Assembly (NCBI GenBank): GCA_004375725.1
Contig: SOKS01000090.1
Location: 1 to 7,262 of the forward strand
Direction: 5' to 3'
DNA length: 7,262 nt
Source: Dehalococcoidia bacterium
Lineage (GTDB): Bacteria > Chloroflexota > Dehalococcoidia > Dehalococcoidales > RBG-16-60-22
Positions within the stretch are counted from its first letter, which is position 1, and every line of letters starts with the position of its first letter. Below, in pieces: positions 6,061 through 7,262 of the stretch. The notes below the pieces were generated by a model. The model ran no database searches. It worked only from the letters and a program-made list of their open reading frames with translations, and was not told the origin of the DNA. The translations under genes were made by a program, and so were the position numbers.

Positions 6061-6155
6061 TCACTCTAATAAAACTAGAACCCCAACCACCTCAATAAAA
6101 TTCCCCCTCCTGTTAAGGAGGGGGAATAACATGGGGGGGGGAGGTCAGGCCCCGG
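6061..6155. repeat. Convergent intergenic region with G/C-rich palindromic repeat
   Basis: This is the whole gap between the terminase-like stop and the stop of the surface-protein gene. It holds a perfect 12-bp inverted repeat (arms 6100-6111 and 6116-6127, loop GTTA). A G9 tract with AGG follows at 6133-6144, and short outer arms ACCTC (6089-6093) and GAGGT (6141-6145) flank the core. The pattern of CCCCCTCC, short loop, GGAGGGGG and then a second G-run resembles dispersed palindromic intergenic repeats seen in many bacterial genomes. Whether other copies exist cannot be seen here. No gene is apparent. Confidence 0.6.
6096..6127 (-). terminator. Intrinsic terminator of the surface-protein gene (possibly bidirectional)
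   Basis: Read on the minus strand, the stem ATTCCCCCTCCT / AGGAGGGGGAAT (12 bp, 4-nt loop) is followed by a short T-rich stretch, AATTTTATT, about 30 nt after the stop at 6156. That suits a rho-independent terminator. On the plus strand the same hairpin follows the terminase-like gene but lacks a U-tract, so termination there is less certain. Confidence 0.6.
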
Positions 6156-7262
6156 CTAGAATGTGTAGTAATAGGCGGTGCGGCGGCCCATCAAGTAACC
6201 AACGGCAAAGAGCACCAGTCCACCGAGCCCGAGCAGGGTGTATAGTGCCCATTTGGGAAAGGAGAAGGATTTGCTGACGTAGAATTCACCGGCCCCGGTC
6301 CATTCTCCCTCATTTTCGTCCGCATCGATGGCCCTGATCCGCCAGTAGTAAACGGTTTCCCGTTCAGCCAGCTCGAGAGACTCCGATTCCGACGTCGCAT
6401 ATTCTGATGCAACCAGTTCTGTCTTCTCAAGTACAATAGAGCCTTCGTCAAAGTCTTTATCGGTCGCCACCTGAAGAGCATAGCTCACCGGTGAAGCCTC
6501 CGCGGTAACACTTTCCCAGTCGAATATCACCGGCGTTTTTGCCTTCACGCCCATTTTCGGCAGGAGCGGTTCCGGTATAGGCGGCGGCACTGCCTCTAAT
6601 GTAAATGTCCTCTCTTCAGTGTTGGTGCCATCACTGATGTTTATGGGATACTCTCCAGCTTTGCGTGATGGTACCTTCAGAATAGCGATAAATATGCCAC
6701 TGGCATCAGCAGGAACTGTATCCAGAACCTCATCACCAAACTTGATGGTAACCGTCCCGGCAGCTTCGAACCCGGCGCCGGTGATGATAAGGTCGGAGCC
6801 GACTTTGCCGCTGGTAGCGCTGATGTTCAACGCCGTTGGCGATGGGGCTGGCCCTGGAGCCGGAGTTGGTTCTGGTGGCTGCGTTGACGCCGGCACCGTT
6901 ATGGTGAATTTGGCAGTGTCCAGATTTCCATCATCGTCCTCTGCTTCCACGTCGTAAATACCCTTATCAAGCTCCGGCACGGTGAAAGTTTCATCAAAGC
7001 TACCGTCGGAACTGGCGGTGGCGGTGGCCACTGCGTCAGCATCGAAATACACGACCACATCACTCCTCCGGCCAAAGCCGGTGCCACTCGCCGAAATTTC
7101 AACCCCGGCCTCTCCTGAAGTCGGGTCGAGGATTACCTCCGGTTCAACGGTAAATTCAACCTCGGCCTCGCTGCTTCCAACCGTAACCAGAATGGTATGG
7201 GTACCAGCGGTGCTTTCCGGAATGAAAACTGTGCAGATAAATTCACCGCTGCTATCCGTCTC
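6156..7262 (-). CDS. Membrane-anchored surface protein with IPT/TIG Ig-like modules (5' end beyond window)
   Basis: The 368 C-terminal residues of a longer extracellular protein are visible; the frame stays open to the right edge, so an internal GTG at 7058 is not the start. In visible numbering, residues 1-40 end one beta-rich module. An IPT/TIG-like module follows at about 41-123 (DPTSGEAGVEISASGTGFG), then a Pro-rich linker (125-144, TQPPEPTPAPGPAPSP) and a second IPT/TIG-like module at about 145-225 (ISATSGKVGSDLIITGAGF). A fibronectin-III-like module spans about 226-330, with YYWRIRAIDADENEGEWT. A hydrophobic segment at about 337-358 is the likely membrane helix, followed by a short tail, GRRTAYYYTF. 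The Arg pair after the helix suggests a cytoplasmic C-terminus, with the modules outside. The composition is acidic and Thr/Ser-rich. The role may be adhesion or cell-surface structure; no enzymatic motif is seen. It is convergent with the terminase-like gene. Confidence 0.85.
   Translation of the reverse strand, partial: ETDSSGEFICTVFIPESTAGTHTILVTVGSSEAEVEFTVEPEVILDPTSGEAGVEISASGTGFGRRSDVVVYFDADAVATATASSDGSFDETFTVPELDKGIYDVEAEDDDGNLDTAKFTITVPASTQPPEPTPAPGPAPSPTALNISATSGKVGSDLIITGAGFEAAGTVTIKFGDEVLDTVPADASGIFIAILKVPSRKAGEYPINISDGTNTEERTFTLEAVPPPIPEPLLPKMGVKAKTPVIFDWESVTAEASPVSYALQVATDKDFDEGSIVLEKTELVASEYATSESESLELAERETVYYWRIRAIDADENEGEWTGAGEFYVSKSFSFPKWALYTLLGLGGLVLFAVGYLMGRRTAYYYTF

Noticed and set aside
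4100..6155. Direct-repeat attachment sites flanking the terminase-like cassette
   Set aside because: I compared the left intergenic region with 6061-6155. Only short AT-rich matches were seen, no shared core long enough to call, and there is no tRNA gene or integrase.
1..7262. CRISPR array, tRNA, rRNA or insertion sequence
   Set aside because: No regularly spaced repeats, cloverleaf-like segments, transposase motifs or terminal inverted repeats were noticed. The GC-rich palindrome at 6100-6127 is a single hairpin.

Overview
The window reads as a chromosomal segment of an anaerobic bacterium, most plausibly Chloroflexota (Dehalococcoidia-like). This is inferred from an oxygen-sensitive ferredoxin-linked 2-oxoacid oxidoreductase, an acyl-CoA dehydrogenase/MaoC pair, and a surface protein with Ig-like (IPT/TIG) modules and a C-terminal membrane anchor ending in a short Tyr-rich tail. 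No rRNA or other phylogenetic marker is present, so the taxonomic call is tentative.

Layout. Positions 1-4034 hold a four-gene minus-strand operon read right to left: acyl-CoA dehydrogenase (2898-4034), MaoC-like hydratase (2465-2887), iorA (587-2422) and iorB (1-596, running off the left edge). The genes are tightly packed: a 10-nt gap, a 42-nt gap, then a 10-nt overlap. A strong sigma70-type promoter (TTGACA, 17 bp, TACGAT) lies just upstream of the first gene. The products suggest oxidation of amino-acid-derived or branched/aromatic acyl-CoAs. IorAB would turn aryl-pyruvates into aryl-acetyl-CoA with reduced ferredoxin, and the dehydrogenase and hydratase would carry out beta-oxidation-type steps.

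Positions 4035-4204 are an AT-rich divergent intergenic region. On the plus side it carries a second candidate promoter overlapped by an imperfect LexA-like palindrome (ATAGAAC-N4-GTGCTAT). That promoter would drive a plus-strand cassette at 4205-6060: a 62-aa protein with a basic tail, a 120-aa protein of unknown function, and a 483-aa terminase large subunit-like protein with an ATPase and an RNase H-fold nuclease domain. The three genes overlap stepwise in three different frames. No portal, capsid, integrase or other phage gene lies beside them, so this is a solitary terminase-like module between host-type genes. It is the least conventional part of the window.

Positions 6061-6155 separate convergent genes and hold a perfect 12-bp-arm GC-rich hairpin followed by a G9 tract. 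This looks like a dispersed intergenic repeat and probably also serves as a terminator. Positions 6156-7262 are the 3' part of a minus-strand gene for a membrane-anchored surface protein with at least two IPT/TIG-like modules, a Pro-rich linker and a fibronectin-III-like module. It runs off the right edge.
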